Assembly (NCBI RefSeq): GCF_034190915.1
Contig: NW_026947484.1
Span: 138,110,982 to 138,174,981, forward strand
From: Cavia porcellus
Taxonomy: Eukaryota > Chordata > Mammalia > Rodentia > Caviidae
Length of the DNA: 64,000 nt
Reading direction: 5' to 3'
Below the pieces are notes generated by a model. The model was not told the DNA's origin. It saw only the letters and a list, made by a program, of their open reading frames with translations, and searched no databases. A program made the translations under genes and the position numbers. Positions 21,977-32,764 of this stretch are shown one piece after another. Position 1 is the first letter of the stretch, and the number at the start of each line of letters is the position of its first letter.

Positions 21977-23456
21977 TTCCACCCCTGGCCCCTAGGACTC
22001 ATGTACATCCTTTATACAAAAGATATTTAATCCACCTCAAAGAGTTGCCCAAGTCCTGTTTCAGCATTGTTGGACAGTCCAAGTCCCAAGTCTCCTCCAA
22101 GATCTATGGCAAACTTAACTGTAACCCCCTGTACAAATGAAACAAGGTTAAACATTTCTGAAATGCAAAGGCACAAGATAAACATTACCATTCCAAAAGT
22201 TATAAACAGGGGAATATAAAGTATTGGAAACAAAGCAAGTCTAATATCCAGTAGGACAAACATTAAGTCCCAGAGTTCCATGCTCAGCATCTGAAGCAAT
22301 CTGGTTGCAAGCCTCAAAAGGCTTGGGTGATTCCACTCCCATGGCACTTCCAGGGATATCAGCTCCTGCAGTTTCTCTCTTAAATCCTCTCTGCTTGCTT
22401 TTTGCAGCTTTCCTTGGATCACCCATGTTCTTGGCTTTTCCAAACTTCTGGGGTCTCCATTGTACCTTTGGCTTCACTTTTACATCTTCACAAATTGCCC
22501 TCCCAGGGGTACACTACTTGGCCTCCTAGGCCCTTTGCAATCGAGGTGGAAGCCGTCTTACCCTCAGAATTCATGCATTTTCCTTGCACCTAAAATCAGC
22601 ACCTTGTGGATGGCACCAAGGTCTGCTGCCAGCTGAAGCAGTAGCCAGGCTTTTCTCTCTCTTGGCTGTAGGGGTCAGTTGCCTGGATCGAAGGACTCTG
22701 TCTGATTGTGAGAAAAAGCTTCCCTACATTGCCGCCTTTCTGGAACCTCATGTGGCCTCTGTTGCCATTCTGGAGCATGGTGCTCTGCAGCCTTCTCCTC
22801 TAAACAAATTCTTTCACCTTTGTCATGAGGCTGCAAAGAGTGAGGACCCACTTTATGGGACACCCCGGGGCCATCTTTCTTATCTCTCTGTTTCCCATCA
22901 ACAATCAAAATCTCAACTCTGTCTTTGCAATCCACAGCCTTCCTGAAATTTTCCTTCTGGCCAAACTCACAGCATTGTAAATTATCCTGCTGGGCTCTTT
23001 GCTCTTGATTTGAAACATAAAGCTGGCTGAAAGCTCCCAACAATAGCCATACCACAGCCTCAATGTTTGATTGCTTTTTAATTTCTTTTTCAAGATTAAT
23101 CAGTCCATTGCCCTTTGTCTCAGTCTCAAACAAAGTCTCTGGGCAGGAGCAAATGCAGACAAACTTTCTGCCAAGCCATAATACACATCATGTGGGGTCC
23201 AACAACCAATGCAGTCCTTCTTTCCAGCAGAAACCTCCCAAGCCTCGTCTTTACCATCAGGCTTTCTATTAGCCTTCTGGTCTTTGGAGCTCTGACCAAA
23301 TCTCCTCTACAGAACAGCCTAAGCTGCTCCAGCTCTATGCATCCAGGCAACATGTCCAAACCTTTCCGAACTCTGCTCACAGCCATTTCCAAAGCCTCTT
23401 GAAAAACATGGCCAGGTATAGTCACAGCAAATGACCCCACTCCTGGTACCAAATTC
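21977..23456 (-). mobile_element. Non-coding interior of MaLR element 2
   Basis: Homologous along its length to 9036-10539. The longest frames (138 and 152 codons, minus strand) are not recognisable as retroviral proteins and are not shared intact with element 1, so I treat them as chance. Confidence 0.75.
23435..23451 (-). other. Primer-binding site, tRNA-Leu(UAA)
   Basis: 'ccccactcctggtacca' on the plus strand equals the 3' end (with CCA) of mammalian tRNA-Leu(UAA) as I know it, so the minus-strand element RNA would pair with it. It lies 5 bases from the 5' LTR. Such a site fixes the element's orientation and supports the ERVL/MaLR assignment. Confidence 0.8.
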
Positions 23457-23794
23457 TGTCTTAGTTATTTTATACTCATTGCTGAGACAAAATACCTGAA
23501 GCCCAAAGTTGGGAAAGGAAAGGTTTATTTCTTACAGTTTTTGGAGGTTTCAGTCCACACTCAGTTGGCTCCAAGGCAGGCGGGCATGGCTGGGCTGCCG
23601 TTCATGGTGGCTGCAAACAGCAAACAGGAACCAGCAAAAAGCAAGACACACCTTCTTCCTGCCATTACATCACATCCTGGCTCCACCCCTATGTGGGTGG
23701 AGCACTGACACCATCAATCCAAGCACTAGACAAGCATCACAAATGCACAACGCAAACTTATGAGGCCTGGGGGCCACAGACATAAACCATGATA
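23457..23794 (-). repeat. 5' LTR of MaLR element 2
   Basis: Right LTR, 338 bp, nearly collinear with 21635-21976. A few bases are missing near 23730 relative to the partner ('agacaagcatc' against 'agacaatgaagcatc'). Confidence 0.85.
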
Positions 23795-23799
23795 GATGG
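23795..23799. repeat. 5-bp target-site duplication, right copy (MaLR element 2)
   Basis: 'gatgg', identical to 21630-21634. Confidence 0.85.
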
Positions 23800-24525
23800 T
23801 CAGAATAGATTTTCACGAGGAACACATAACTCAGATCTTTCAAATGATCAGTTCACAGTAGGCTTCGTGTTCCTATGAGATTCTAATGTCTCTTGTCAGA
23901 ACAGAAGGTGGAGCTGAGGTCATGAGGCTAGCATTGAGTGGAGGCTGTAATTACAGATGAAGATTCATTCACTCATCTGTTGCTCGCTTGTGTGATTCAA
24001 ATACTAACTGGATCCATATTGTAAATAACAAGAGTTAAATAGTTGTCATTTAGGAGCATTTTATTTCTGGAATTATGCCTACTAGTATTCTAAGTTACAT
24101 TTCCCTCAGATTAATTAAAACATAGATTCTTAGATATTCTTAGATATATTGCTGATGTCTCTGGAAAGAATAGAGATCTTCAAGTCCAATCCATCCATAA
24201 AAAAGAAGAACCATAACTTAGCAGCCACATGGGATGGAGTTACCCTGAGGGCAAATGACAATGCTTGCATTGATGTCAAGATATTGAACTTCAAGTAATG
24301 ATAAAACAAGAGATACATAAATATAGTTAAAAATATAGTTAAAAAATTAAAGATGAAATTTATAAACATTTCATCACACTAAATTCTAATGTCTCAAATA
24401 TTATAGATTACAATATCAAAAGAACATAGTAATATCAATGATCTGAACACTATTAACGCACTCGAACTAATATATTGATCATATATACAATTCTGCTCCC
24501 CCAAGACTAAAGAATCACCTTCCTA
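23800..24525. other. Unassigned sequence
   Basis: A/T-rich with no gene or repeat recognised. A short direct duplication 'aaatatagttaa' lies at 24319-24342. Confidence 0.5.
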
Positions 24526-24527
24526 GG

Positions 24528-24660
24528 TGGGCATGGTGGCACATACCAGAGGATCACTGTGAGATCATGGACAACCTCAACTACATAGTGAGTTCAGAGC
24601 TAGACTGAACTATGTAGTAAGATCCTAGCTTAAAACACTAAAAAATAAAAATAAAAAAAA
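24528..24660 (+). repeat. B1-type SINE, internally deleted
   Basis: 'gtgggcatggtggcacata' followed directly by 'ccagaggatcactgtgag', then the duplicated 'acctcaactacatagtgag' / 'ctgaactatgtagtaagat' arms and an A-rich tail (24638-24660). About 15-20 bp of the normal left arm is missing. Confidence 0.8.
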
Positions 24661-24721
24661 TCATTTTCTTAGTATTCACAGAAATTAGTCATACTCATAC
24701 AGAAAGCTACCACTAATATAA

Positions 24722-25625
24722 AACTTTTTAAAATTTTATTTTACAATGGATAAAACAAAATAAAACCAATTAAAACAAACAATTATAAGAAATACAGGAC
24801 TTCAAAACATTACAAAATCAACAATAGTTATCATAAAGCCTTTTGATGTCTTCAAAATAGCTGCAGATAACTTCAGACATAGTAAAAATGAAACAGAACA
24901 GAATAGAAATAATAAAAACAAAACAATGAATGCAGTAAAGAACTTCAAAACAAGCCAATAGTAAATCCAAAATTGCTACCATAATATGTCTTGCTATCTT
25001 TGAAATAGCTGCTCCTGCCATTGGATTTGATATAATCAAACAAAACAAAAGGAAATAAAACTCAACCCAACAAAACAATGGAAATGATACAGGACTTCAA
25101 AAACAAGACCATAGGGAATCAACAATGGCTGCAACCTCAGAAGGCGATCCCCTAGATGTCACACTATGTACCACTATCCAGTGAGCCTATGATCAGACCA
25201 TTGGCCCTAGACCTGCAACATTAGCGAAACAACAAAGCTCCACAGGCATCCAACTGCATTGCACCTCGATAGCTATCATCACAGCTTGTGTTTCTCCAGA
25301 AAAGCTGGTCGCTCATGGCAGGCATACGTGTGTATGGAGGGGTATTGGTACTTCTTGTCTGCCAGCCCGTACACTGGAAGGGACTGCTCTTTCAGTCTGG
25401 CAGCAGCCCAGGCATAGTGCTTGTTCCCAGCCTGGGCTTACTTGCTGGTGTAGCCTTTTCCTCTCTACCCCTGGTCTGCAAATGGTGCTGACTCACAGTG
25501 GGAGGATGGTGTCTGGCTGTTCCAGTTCCAGTCATGGGTTGGCCAATGAATGGTGGTGGTTCCCAGCCTGGGCTTGCCTGCTGGTGTGGCTTTGTTTTCT
25601 CTACCCCCAGTCTGCAAATGGCTAT
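24722..25625 (-). mobile_element. L1 3' UTR-only insertion
   Basis: Minus-strand sequence whose left end ('ttttaaaattttatttta') matches the 3' terminus of the other young L1s here. Its body shares 'caggacttcaaaac' blocks with the inner 3' UTR of the full-length L1. It contains no ORF2 sequence. At the right it carries a direct duplication of about 65 bp starting with 'ttcccagcctgggctt' at 25424 and 25560. I found no clear target-site duplication. Confidence 0.55.
25424..25622. repeat. ~65-bp direct duplication, period 136 bp
   Basis: The segment from 'ttcccagcctgggctt' to 'gtctgcaaatgg' occurs at about 25424-25487 and again at about 25560-25622, with a few substitutions. It is G+C-richer than its surroundings. 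Confidence 0.8.
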
Positions 25626-25849
25626 AAAATTTGATACATAAAGATCACATTCTCTGGCAGGTAGATAAAAGGAAAATATAAAAAATGACATCCTCAAACA
25701 TATAAAGATTTTTAAACTCCCTTCTAAATAACTAGAGGTCAAGTAAATAATATTGGATATTAAATTACTTAGATCTAAATAATAATGAAAGTTTCATAAA
25801 CCAATAATGTGTAGCACCCATGGAAAGTAATTTAAAGCAATGTGTTTAT

Positions 25850-27154
25850 CCTGGAAAAGAATCCTGAAATGTAATAAGCTTAAGAAATTAGAGACAGAGC
25901 AAGAGAATATACTTAAAGATGTGAAAGAGATAAAGAACTTAAGAGTAGAAATCAATAAAATAGAAAAAAATATAAAATGGAGACAAAAAACCATCAGCTG
26001 AAACTTCAAAAATGTTAATAAAGTTGCTAAATGCCTGGTAATATTGATAAAGAATAAAAAATGAACAAATAAAGAATATTACCTATGGCATTGCTTAAAA
26101 TGAAAAAACAGTATTAAAAATTTATGCCAATAAATTTGAAAATGGAAAAAAATGTACAAATATCTGGAAATTAAGGTTGTCTGCTTGAAAAAGACTTAAC
26201 AATCTTATCTTTAGAAACTAAATTGAATCCTATTTAAAACTCTTCTCCAAAAGAAAGCACCAGAGCCTACCACTGGACAAGTGAATTCCACCAAATTTTC
26301 AAGAAATAGATCAGTTCAGCTTTGGAGAAGCACTTTTATGAAATGGAAAAAAAAGAAATACTCTTAAAAGTATCCTGTGAGGCCAGAATCATCTCAATAT
26401 CAAAATAAGATAAGCACAGTACAGAAAATACAATTATAGCAAAAATACTCACTTGCAAGCACACACAAAAAATTTTTTGTAAAATATTAGCAACTGAATG
26501 TCTTATTTTATCAAAAAGAAATACAAAGAGCTTGACTGCAAAGGAGAATTAGCAAATTTTTAGGGTGACAGAAATGACTCACATATGGTCATAGTAGTGG
26601 TATATTGCTGCACAAATTTGTCAAAATTCATTGAACTGTACAGTCTACAGTATGAATTTTATTGTCTGTAATTTGTCCCTCAGTAAGACTATTTTAAGGA
26701 AGAAGTTTTGTAGAATTCCATATCTATCTCATAATAAAACAACTAACAAATTATATGAATAAAAATATTCTTCTATCAATGAAGACAATATATTTTGCAA
26801 AATTTACATCAACTATCATTCTTACTTAGGGATGCTAGAAATATTATCTTTAAAATTAGAATGAAAACAGATATATCCACTGTTAAGATTTCTCTTCAAC
26901 ATTGTTTTTAATATTCTAGCCACGTGGGAAGACTAAAGAAAGCAACTAGAAGCATAACAATAGGAAACAAAAAGAAAAGAAACAAAACTGATAATTCCAA
27001 CTAATAGATCTGTGTACACTGAAAAATATCTAAACAAAATATCAAAAACAATAATAGGATTTAGCAAAGTGATGTCCATGCACAAGTAAGAAAATAATTT
27101 CAAAAGGCAAATAGTTTGTAATACAATAAAAATGAAGAACTTAAGAATAAATAT
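25850..27154 (+). mobile_element. Old L1M, ORF2 region, highly decayed
   Basis: Plus-strand remnants of central ORF2. The linker before the RT lies around 25940-26100, the region of 'SPGPDGFT' around 26230-26300 ('gaattccaccaaattttca'), and RT-core sequence around 26880-27080. It is broken by indels and A-runs and interrupted near 26560-26705 by an L1M 3' end. It appears to continue at 27807-28640 beyond a later insertion. Confidence 0.65.
26560..26705 (+). mobile_element. L1M 3' UTR fragment
   Basis: 'attcattgaactgtaca' and 'atgaattttattgtctgta', then 'cctcagtaagactatttt', match the terminal segment of ancient L1M 3' UTRs. It lies inside ORF2 sequence of another L1M, so it is either a nested old insertion or a rearrangement. 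Confidence 0.65.
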
Positions 27155-27794
27155 TACACTCCCGAGATCCAGCCATGTTGGAAGTTAGAGCACTGAGCAA
27201 GAAAGCAACACGCCCTCCTTTCTGGTAAGCAGCCATGGTGCGAGTGAGCGGGCAAGCCAGGAAGCCCACAAGTCAGCATCTTCCGTGAGCCTACCAGCAA
27301 AATGTCCCATTTTCCCACCTCCCACCTTGCCCTATTAGCAACTGGAGGGTGTCCAGGACAGCTGGAGTTGATAGCAACTAAGGCACTTAAAGCAACTAAA
27401 GGCTTGTATGCTGGGTTGATTGTGCTGACTGGGGCCAGAGGTCTGAGCATCTCTTGGGAGGATGACCGTATGCAATATAGCAAATATAGGGGATTTCCTT
27501 CTTCTTCTCTTTGAAGGAAAATATATTTTCACTGTTTTGCTTTGTTCTCATCAATTGTCTTGCTCTATTCAATATACTGTTTTGATAGGTTTTATAATGT
27601 TCTGTATTTGGTTTGATTTTGCTACACCTGATTGAATGGACAGCTATTGTGAAGATAACGAGATATACTAAGGTACCTATGACTGTTATCCCAGGATCCT
27701 GCCTTGAAGTTCTGTACCAGTTTCACTGCATTGTCTTGGTTGGCTTTGTTCTGTCTTGTCTTGTTGTATTTTACTACCTTTAAAATAAAATAAA
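27155..27794 (+). mobile_element. ~640-bp L1-3'UTR-type insertion with TSD
   Basis: Bounded by 'aagaataaatat' at 27143-27154 and 27795-27806. It starts G+C-rich (27155-27450) and ends in an A/T-rich part (27500-27794) with an A-rich tail. The second half is similar in style to the reverse complement of 24722-25100 (runs of 'tgttttg' and 'cttgttttgt' words), which suggests an L1 3' UTR relative. It carries no ORF2 sequence. It inserted into the old L1M. Confidence 0.65.
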
Positions 27795-27806
27795 AAGAAT
27801 AAATAT

Positions 27807-28640
27807 AACAAAAATGTATGAATTGCATTTGCAAGTTTTAAAAATTGTATTGGAATAACAAATGGAGAGATTTTCTTAGTTCCTAAATTCAGTATCATAA
27901 ATATGCCAATTATCTCCATGTGAATTGATTTCGTATAGTTTTAATAATACTTCTATTTTAGAATTCATTGAGTGAATTCTAACATATATCTGTAAGATCA
28001 AAGAGATAACAATGGCGAATAATAGATCTGGATTCTTGCCCTACACCTATCAAGACTTACAAAGCTATAAAAATAGATAATAGATTTCCAGGGAAAATAG
28101 GAAAGCCAGAAATAAGCCAATACATATATGGATTTTGGTATGTGATATAGGTGTCATCACAGATCTGCTTAGGTGCCAACTGTGTGTCTGTAATTCCAGC
28201 ATGTAGGAAGCTGAGGTAGGAAGCTGAGGCAGGAAGATTGCTGTGAACGGAAGGTCAGTCTACTCTACATAGTGAGTTTAATACCAGTCTGAACTATGCA
28301 GTGAGACCCTGTCCAAAGAAACAAAACAAAACAACTTGGGGAGGAAAAGACTATTCAACAAATGATGTGTGAGAAAATTGATTATTCACAGAAAAAAATA
28401 TTAAATTGGAATCCTATTTGCTCCCTACATTAAATCAATTCTAGCTGTATTGTGAAATGAAATATGAAAGATGAAATTTTAAAAACACAAAACTCAATAT
28501 GAAGAATGTCTCTCTGATCTTGAGATAAGAAAGAATGTCTTAAGACAAAATGGTCTCATTATAAAAAAGATTGGAGTTAAAAAAACTTTGGAATTCATTA
28601 AAAAGAAGGGAAAACACAAACTGTACGCTGTGACAGTGGA
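27807..28640 (+). mobile_element. Old L1M, C-terminal ORF2 region
   Basis: Continuation of the L1M at 25.8-27.1 kb: 'ccagaaataagccaataca' (about 28108), 'gactattcaacaaatgatg', 'cattataaaaaagattgg'. A B1 element splits it at 28157-28335. Fully decayed. Confidence 0.6.
28157..28335 (+). repeat. B1-type SINE with local duplication
   Basis: Plus-strand 7SL-type SINE: 'tgtaattccagcatgtagg', 'gaggcaggaagattgctgtg', the duplicated 'ctacatagtgagttt' / 'actatgcagtgagacc' arms, and an A-rich tail. 'gtaggaagctgag' is repeated in tandem near 28203-28228. Confidence 0.8.
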
Positions 28641-28679
28641 GAATGATATAACCACTTTTATACATGTACTCAAGATATT

Positions 28680-29205
28680 TAAGATAGTTATATGGCTAGT
28701 TTTTCTTATTCACTGAAAAGAAAGATTTGTGCTAATGTTGTCTGGGCATTATTCCATGCCTGTATCTTGTACTCTGAGTAAGTACTGTGAAGGTAACAAT
28801 GGGTGATGTATTAACTATTGTTACTCTCTTACTAGCCTGATTTACTTTATTTTATTTTACTTCTGCTTTTATTCTTCTTCTCTTAAAAAAAACAAAAGAC
28901 AAACTGTAATGGTGAAAAAGGGAAAGGAAGAAAGGGAAAAAGAAAAAAATTTAGATATACACACATGCACACACACACAACACAGTTAAGACAGCAATAC
29001 AGCTAGTTTCTTTTAGTTCATTGAAAAGTCTGTACTAATATTGTTTGGGCAATATTTCATGCCTATATCTTGTACTCTGAATAACTACCATGTAGACAAC
29101 AATACAATAATATGCAATGTATTAAGTATAGTTACTGTTTGACTAGCCTGTTTTGAAACTGTTTTATTGTTATATTTTACTTTTTTTCTCCTTAAAATAA
29201 AAAAA
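28680..29205 (+). repeat. Two diverged ~215-bp direct repeats with A-rich ends
   Basis: Copy 1 (about 28680-28895) and copy 2 (about 28985-29205) share 'gaaaag', 'catgcctgtatcttgtactctga' / 'catgcctatatcttgtactctga', 'atgtatta', 'actagcctg' and a final T/C-rich then A-rich stretch. A purine-rich and CA-rich spacer (28896-28984) lies between. Both may be L1 3' UTR ends inserted at nearby sites, but I cannot name the family. Confidence 0.7.
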
Positions 29206-30839
29206 TTGGCTCTTCTTGTCTGAACATTTATTCATTCTGCGTTCTAACAATTCTACTTCAAAGGTATGCATAGTCTTGAACTTTATGTGCTAGAAGATAA
29301 GGAACACAGTACTTATAGCACCACCATTTGTAAACCAAAGAACTACCAAATCATGGTCACTTTGATTGAGCTAGTTTTGAGCAGCTATAGGGCCAAATTT
29401 GACTCAGTGAATAGACCTCTGAAGAAGGCAGATATTCTCTCAGTGAAGTGAACTTTCTGGCAATCCAAACAATATGAACGAGGGCTTAGCAGCCTTGTCC
29501 CTGACAGAAGAGAGTTCCCACAACTGGAAGTAATCTAGCTGTTCTGTTCTGGGAGCTGCAGGGAGAATCGCTTCTCTGAAGAGAAGGTTCTACCAGATGA
29601 CAGTCAGGATCTTTACCAGCTGTTAAAGTTCATGAATTCTTCACCAACCCCTTGAAAAACTGCTCAGCCATGCTGCTGAGATGACTTTGGAAACAATTTG
29701 TTTGGCTATCATTTGACTCCAAGAATCCATCTTAAAAGTACACTTGCTTCTGGGAGTCGTAAGCAATTAGCTCATAACCCTGACCTAATTCATCAAAGAT
29801 TGGCAGAAAAGAACTAAAAAATTTGGAAGGAAAAAGAAAGAAATAAAAACTATTAATTTTTATTAACAAAACATGATCATAATAACTGTAAAGGAATTTT
29901 TATGGCAGGAAAATTCACCCTTACCCTTTTGTCTCCATTCACTTTGACACATCTTCTTCCTGTGTCTCCCTCTGCGTGTTGGGCTTTTGTTTTAATGAGA
30001 TGGCTGTCAGAAATGTTTTAATGGAAGGCCTGATGAAGAGGTGCATTGTCAGGATCTGGGCTCAGAGTGTGATTGGTTTATTACTGCGAGACATCTGTGA
30101 CCAGAAGAGTCTTTAAAACTTTAGAACTTAGGAGTAGAGAGGTTTTAGGAGGAAAGGAATTGCCAAGCTGAAGCACAGAACAGAGCAAAATACCTGCCTT
30201 GTGCTGGTATCTCCCTACTTCTTGGATCTTATCTTAACCTCCTTAGGCAGAAGTTATGTGTCCCTGCCCCTTTCCAAGAGAAGCCTCTGATGCTCTGACA
30301 CCATCTCTGCTGCTTTGGCCCCTGGACCTCTTCCCACAGGGGAACCCAGCCAAGTGAATCTTCTTTTATTGCAATGTGATGGACATGCTCCTGGTTCCAG
30401 ATGTTGCTGGCAAAAGTTGTACAAACTCATGAAAATTATAAAGCTAAACATAAACCCCAGATTAAGTATCTTAAATTTTTTCTCTCTCTGAGAACTAGGA
30501 CAGGGGTCTCAATTTTTTATGCCTCCTTCAAATACAGCTACACAGTGACATGTAAAATTCACAGTTTTCAACCATTTGTTAATCATGACTGTTTAAGAAT
30601 AATGCCAGGCCCAGGAGAGCTTTGTGAATTTTGCTAAAAGTCCAGACATTATACCAAGGAAGTGACTCACGAATTCAATATAGTAAAGTGCTGCTCACTT
30701 TTCAAGAGAACACAGAGTATCCGGAAAAATGACAAAAAGACATTTTGAGATTCTTTCCCTTACTTAACAAAACTCATGAGTGTGTTATGGATAAAGAAGT
30801 CTCAGGTGATGGGAAGACTTCTCTGCCTAAGACTCCTTC
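29206..30839. other. Unassigned sequence
   Basis: No gene or repeat recognised. Open frames are at most 78 codons. Confidence 0.5.
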
Positions 30840-31085
30840 CCAAACAAAATCCATCTAGTTCCTATCCTTTTTTAAGATATGTGTTGATATTACTTCTCTG
30901 GGAAACCTTCCTGAACATTAAGGTTTGCAGTCTGAATTCCCACAGCATCCTGTCCTCTATGTTTGCGTTAAGTGTTTTTCATCTAGCCTACAGGGTCCTC
31001 TGAAGTCACAGTTGTATCTTGTCTATTCTGTCCACATAGGAACTGCTCACCACGTTCTCTGAATGAACAAATAAATATGCATGGT
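30840..31085 (+). repeat. L2 remnant
   Basis: Plus-strand ancient LINE2 3' region: 'ctctgggaaaccttcctga', 'gttgtatcttgtctattctg' and a terminal 'gaatgaacaaataaata'. Non-coding. Confidence 0.6.
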
Positions 31086-31709
31086 ATCTTGAGATTCTAA
31101 GGGCAATAGCAATAAGAGACATATTCTAAAGATAGTACATCATCAGAAAGGAGCAACGAGGATCCTCTCAGGAATTTTAAGATCAACAATTTTCAACAAG
31201 GTCAAGAATGAGAAAGACAATGATCCCCCAGATGGCTCAGAGACTGTAATTTTATTAAAATTGAGCATACAGACTTGCATAGTTAGAAACTACAGAGCCC
31301 TGAGAATGAAGAGCTGTTTTAACTTATGATGTGGCCTCCACGCAGCTTTGGGAGGGGATCCCCTGAAACATCTGAATACTAGTGTTTAAGAGATGCTTCC
31401 AGAACAGAACCAGTAGAGGCTTCAGGTGAACTGTGTTCCTGACAGATGTAGTACAGCATTCAACTATCCACAGGGAGAGTCTTTATGGTGGTGGTGGTGG
31501 TGGGGGGGGACCCAAAGAGAAGAAGCAGTGGGTGGAGTCTGGCACTATTTTAAATTAATCAAGTTGTCATACATGAATTAAAAGCCCATAATTCTGGACA
31601 GAGTAAAGAATGTATTATGTGTCAATATGTAAGATAATACTAGTAGTCAATATATTGCATCATTATTAATGTAATTATTAAACCCCAAGTAAATTGCTCT
31701 GTGTGAATG
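31086..31709. other. Unassigned sequence with a short (TGG)n tract
   Basis: No gene recognised. A (TGG)n run followed by a G-run occupies 31487-31509. Confidence 0.5.
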
Positions 31710-31714
31710 CAAGT

Positions 31715-32042
31715 TGTCTTGGTTACTTGTCTCTGAGACAAAATACCAAAGTTGGGAAAAGAAAGGTTTATTTCTTACAGTTTTTCGTGGTTTCAGTACA
31801 TATTCAGTTGGCTCCAAGGTAAGGTGGCATGGTAGGGCCGCAGCTCATGGCGGCTGCAAACAGAAAGCCAGAAACCAGCAAAAGAGTGAGACACTCCTTT
31901 TCCTGCCATGACATTACACCCTGGCTCCACCCCTAGGCCAGTGTAGCACTCACACCCCCAGTCCAAGCGGCTAGACAATGAACCAATCACAAATGCGTAA
32001 TGCAAGCATGAGGCCTGAGGGCCACTGGCGTAAACCATGACA
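31715..32042 (-). repeat. Solo LTR of the MaLR family
   Basis: 328 bp homologous to the LTRs of elements 1 and 2 (plus strand 'tgtcttggttact' to 'aaccatgaca'). The internal sequence is absent. Flanks are 'caagt' (31710-31714) and 'gaagt' (32043-32047), matching at four of five positions. This is the expected product of LTR-LTR recombination in a former full element. Confidence 0.85.
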
Positions 32043-32047
32043 GAAGT

Positions 32048-32564
32048 CTTGATTAGTTACAGTCCATTTCATTTCGATTTTGAGATGAAAAGGATGGGGA
32101 GCAAGTGAACCCTGTTCTGTGCTTAATCATCCAAGAGCTGCAGGAGTCTTACATTTTATCAGTCAGTTTGTACCACTTTAGACAAAAGTTATAGTGATGT
32201 ATATAAGTGGACTCCTGATCAGTTTCCAGTATACTTTTATTTCTGCTCCTAGGACATCAAGAAACTCTCACTGAGAAAAATGGTGAGGAAATTAAGAGTT
32301 CTGTTGTGAGGAATTGTTCCCTTGCTCTACCCAGCAGATAAAACCTCCACATCTTTCTCTTCTCTGTCTCTGCAGGAAGGTTTTTATCACTATGTCAGTA
32401 GCCATACTCTGTGGGTGTGAGGAAACAGCTGTGTCTGCTTTTGTCACTGCTCTCTTTGTTGTGTGATACTCACTAATGGTTTCCAAAGACTCAAGCAACT
32501 TCTAAAGAAGCGCTCAGGAGCCACTTCTTCATGGTAGATCAAGGGCAGCCAAGGTAAGGACTAT
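32048..32564. other. Unassigned sequence
   Basis: Nothing recognised; no frame above 70 codons. Confidence 0.45.
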
Positions 32565-32764
32565 TTTAGGGCAAAGTTGGGAAATCGTTTTCTGCAAACA
32601 GCCAGATGTGAATATTTTAGGCTTTTTTTCAGGTCATGAGATCCGCATCACAGCTACTCAGCTCTGCTGTTTTAGCATGAAAGCAGTCATGGTTACTATG
32701 AAAATGAATGGGCATGGCTGTGTTTCAATAAAATTTTACTGGGCCATAGTTTGCTGACTACTGA
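32565..32764 (+). mobile_element. hAT-Charlie-like DNA transposon remnant
   Basis: Matches the pattern of a non-autonomous mammalian hAT element: 'gaatattttaggctttttt', 'gcatgaaagcagtcatgg', 'aatgggcatggctgtgttt', ending 'gggccatagtttgctgact'. No transposase. The same family recurs at 35680-35890 and, I think, at 57775-58075. Confidence 0.65.

Larger units (their letters stand above)
21635..23794 (-). mobile_element. Complete MaLR-type LTR element 2
   Basis: About 2.16 kb, same family and orientation as element 1, 13 kb away. LTRs at 21635-21976 and 23457-23794 flank a ~1.48-kb interior without gag-pol frames. The 5-bp duplication 'gatgg' is exact. The LTR pair differs at roughly 20 of ~340 positions by eye, so it is better preserved than element 1. 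The outer terminus of the 5' LTR has changed from the expected CA to TA on the plus strand (23793-23794). The primer site next to the 5' LTR exactly matches a tRNA-Leu(UAA) 3' end, which is consistent with ERVL-type priming. Confidence 0.88.

Noticed and set aside
22027..23452. Several open frames of 60-152 codons on both strands as genes
   Set aside because: They lie in the non-coding interior and LTRs of a MaLR element; the homologous element at 8.7-10.9 kb does not keep the same frames.
31487..31509. G-quadruplex regulatory element
   Set aside because: The (TGG)n-G run is short and has no nearby gene or promoter; it is only a simple repeat as far as I can tell.
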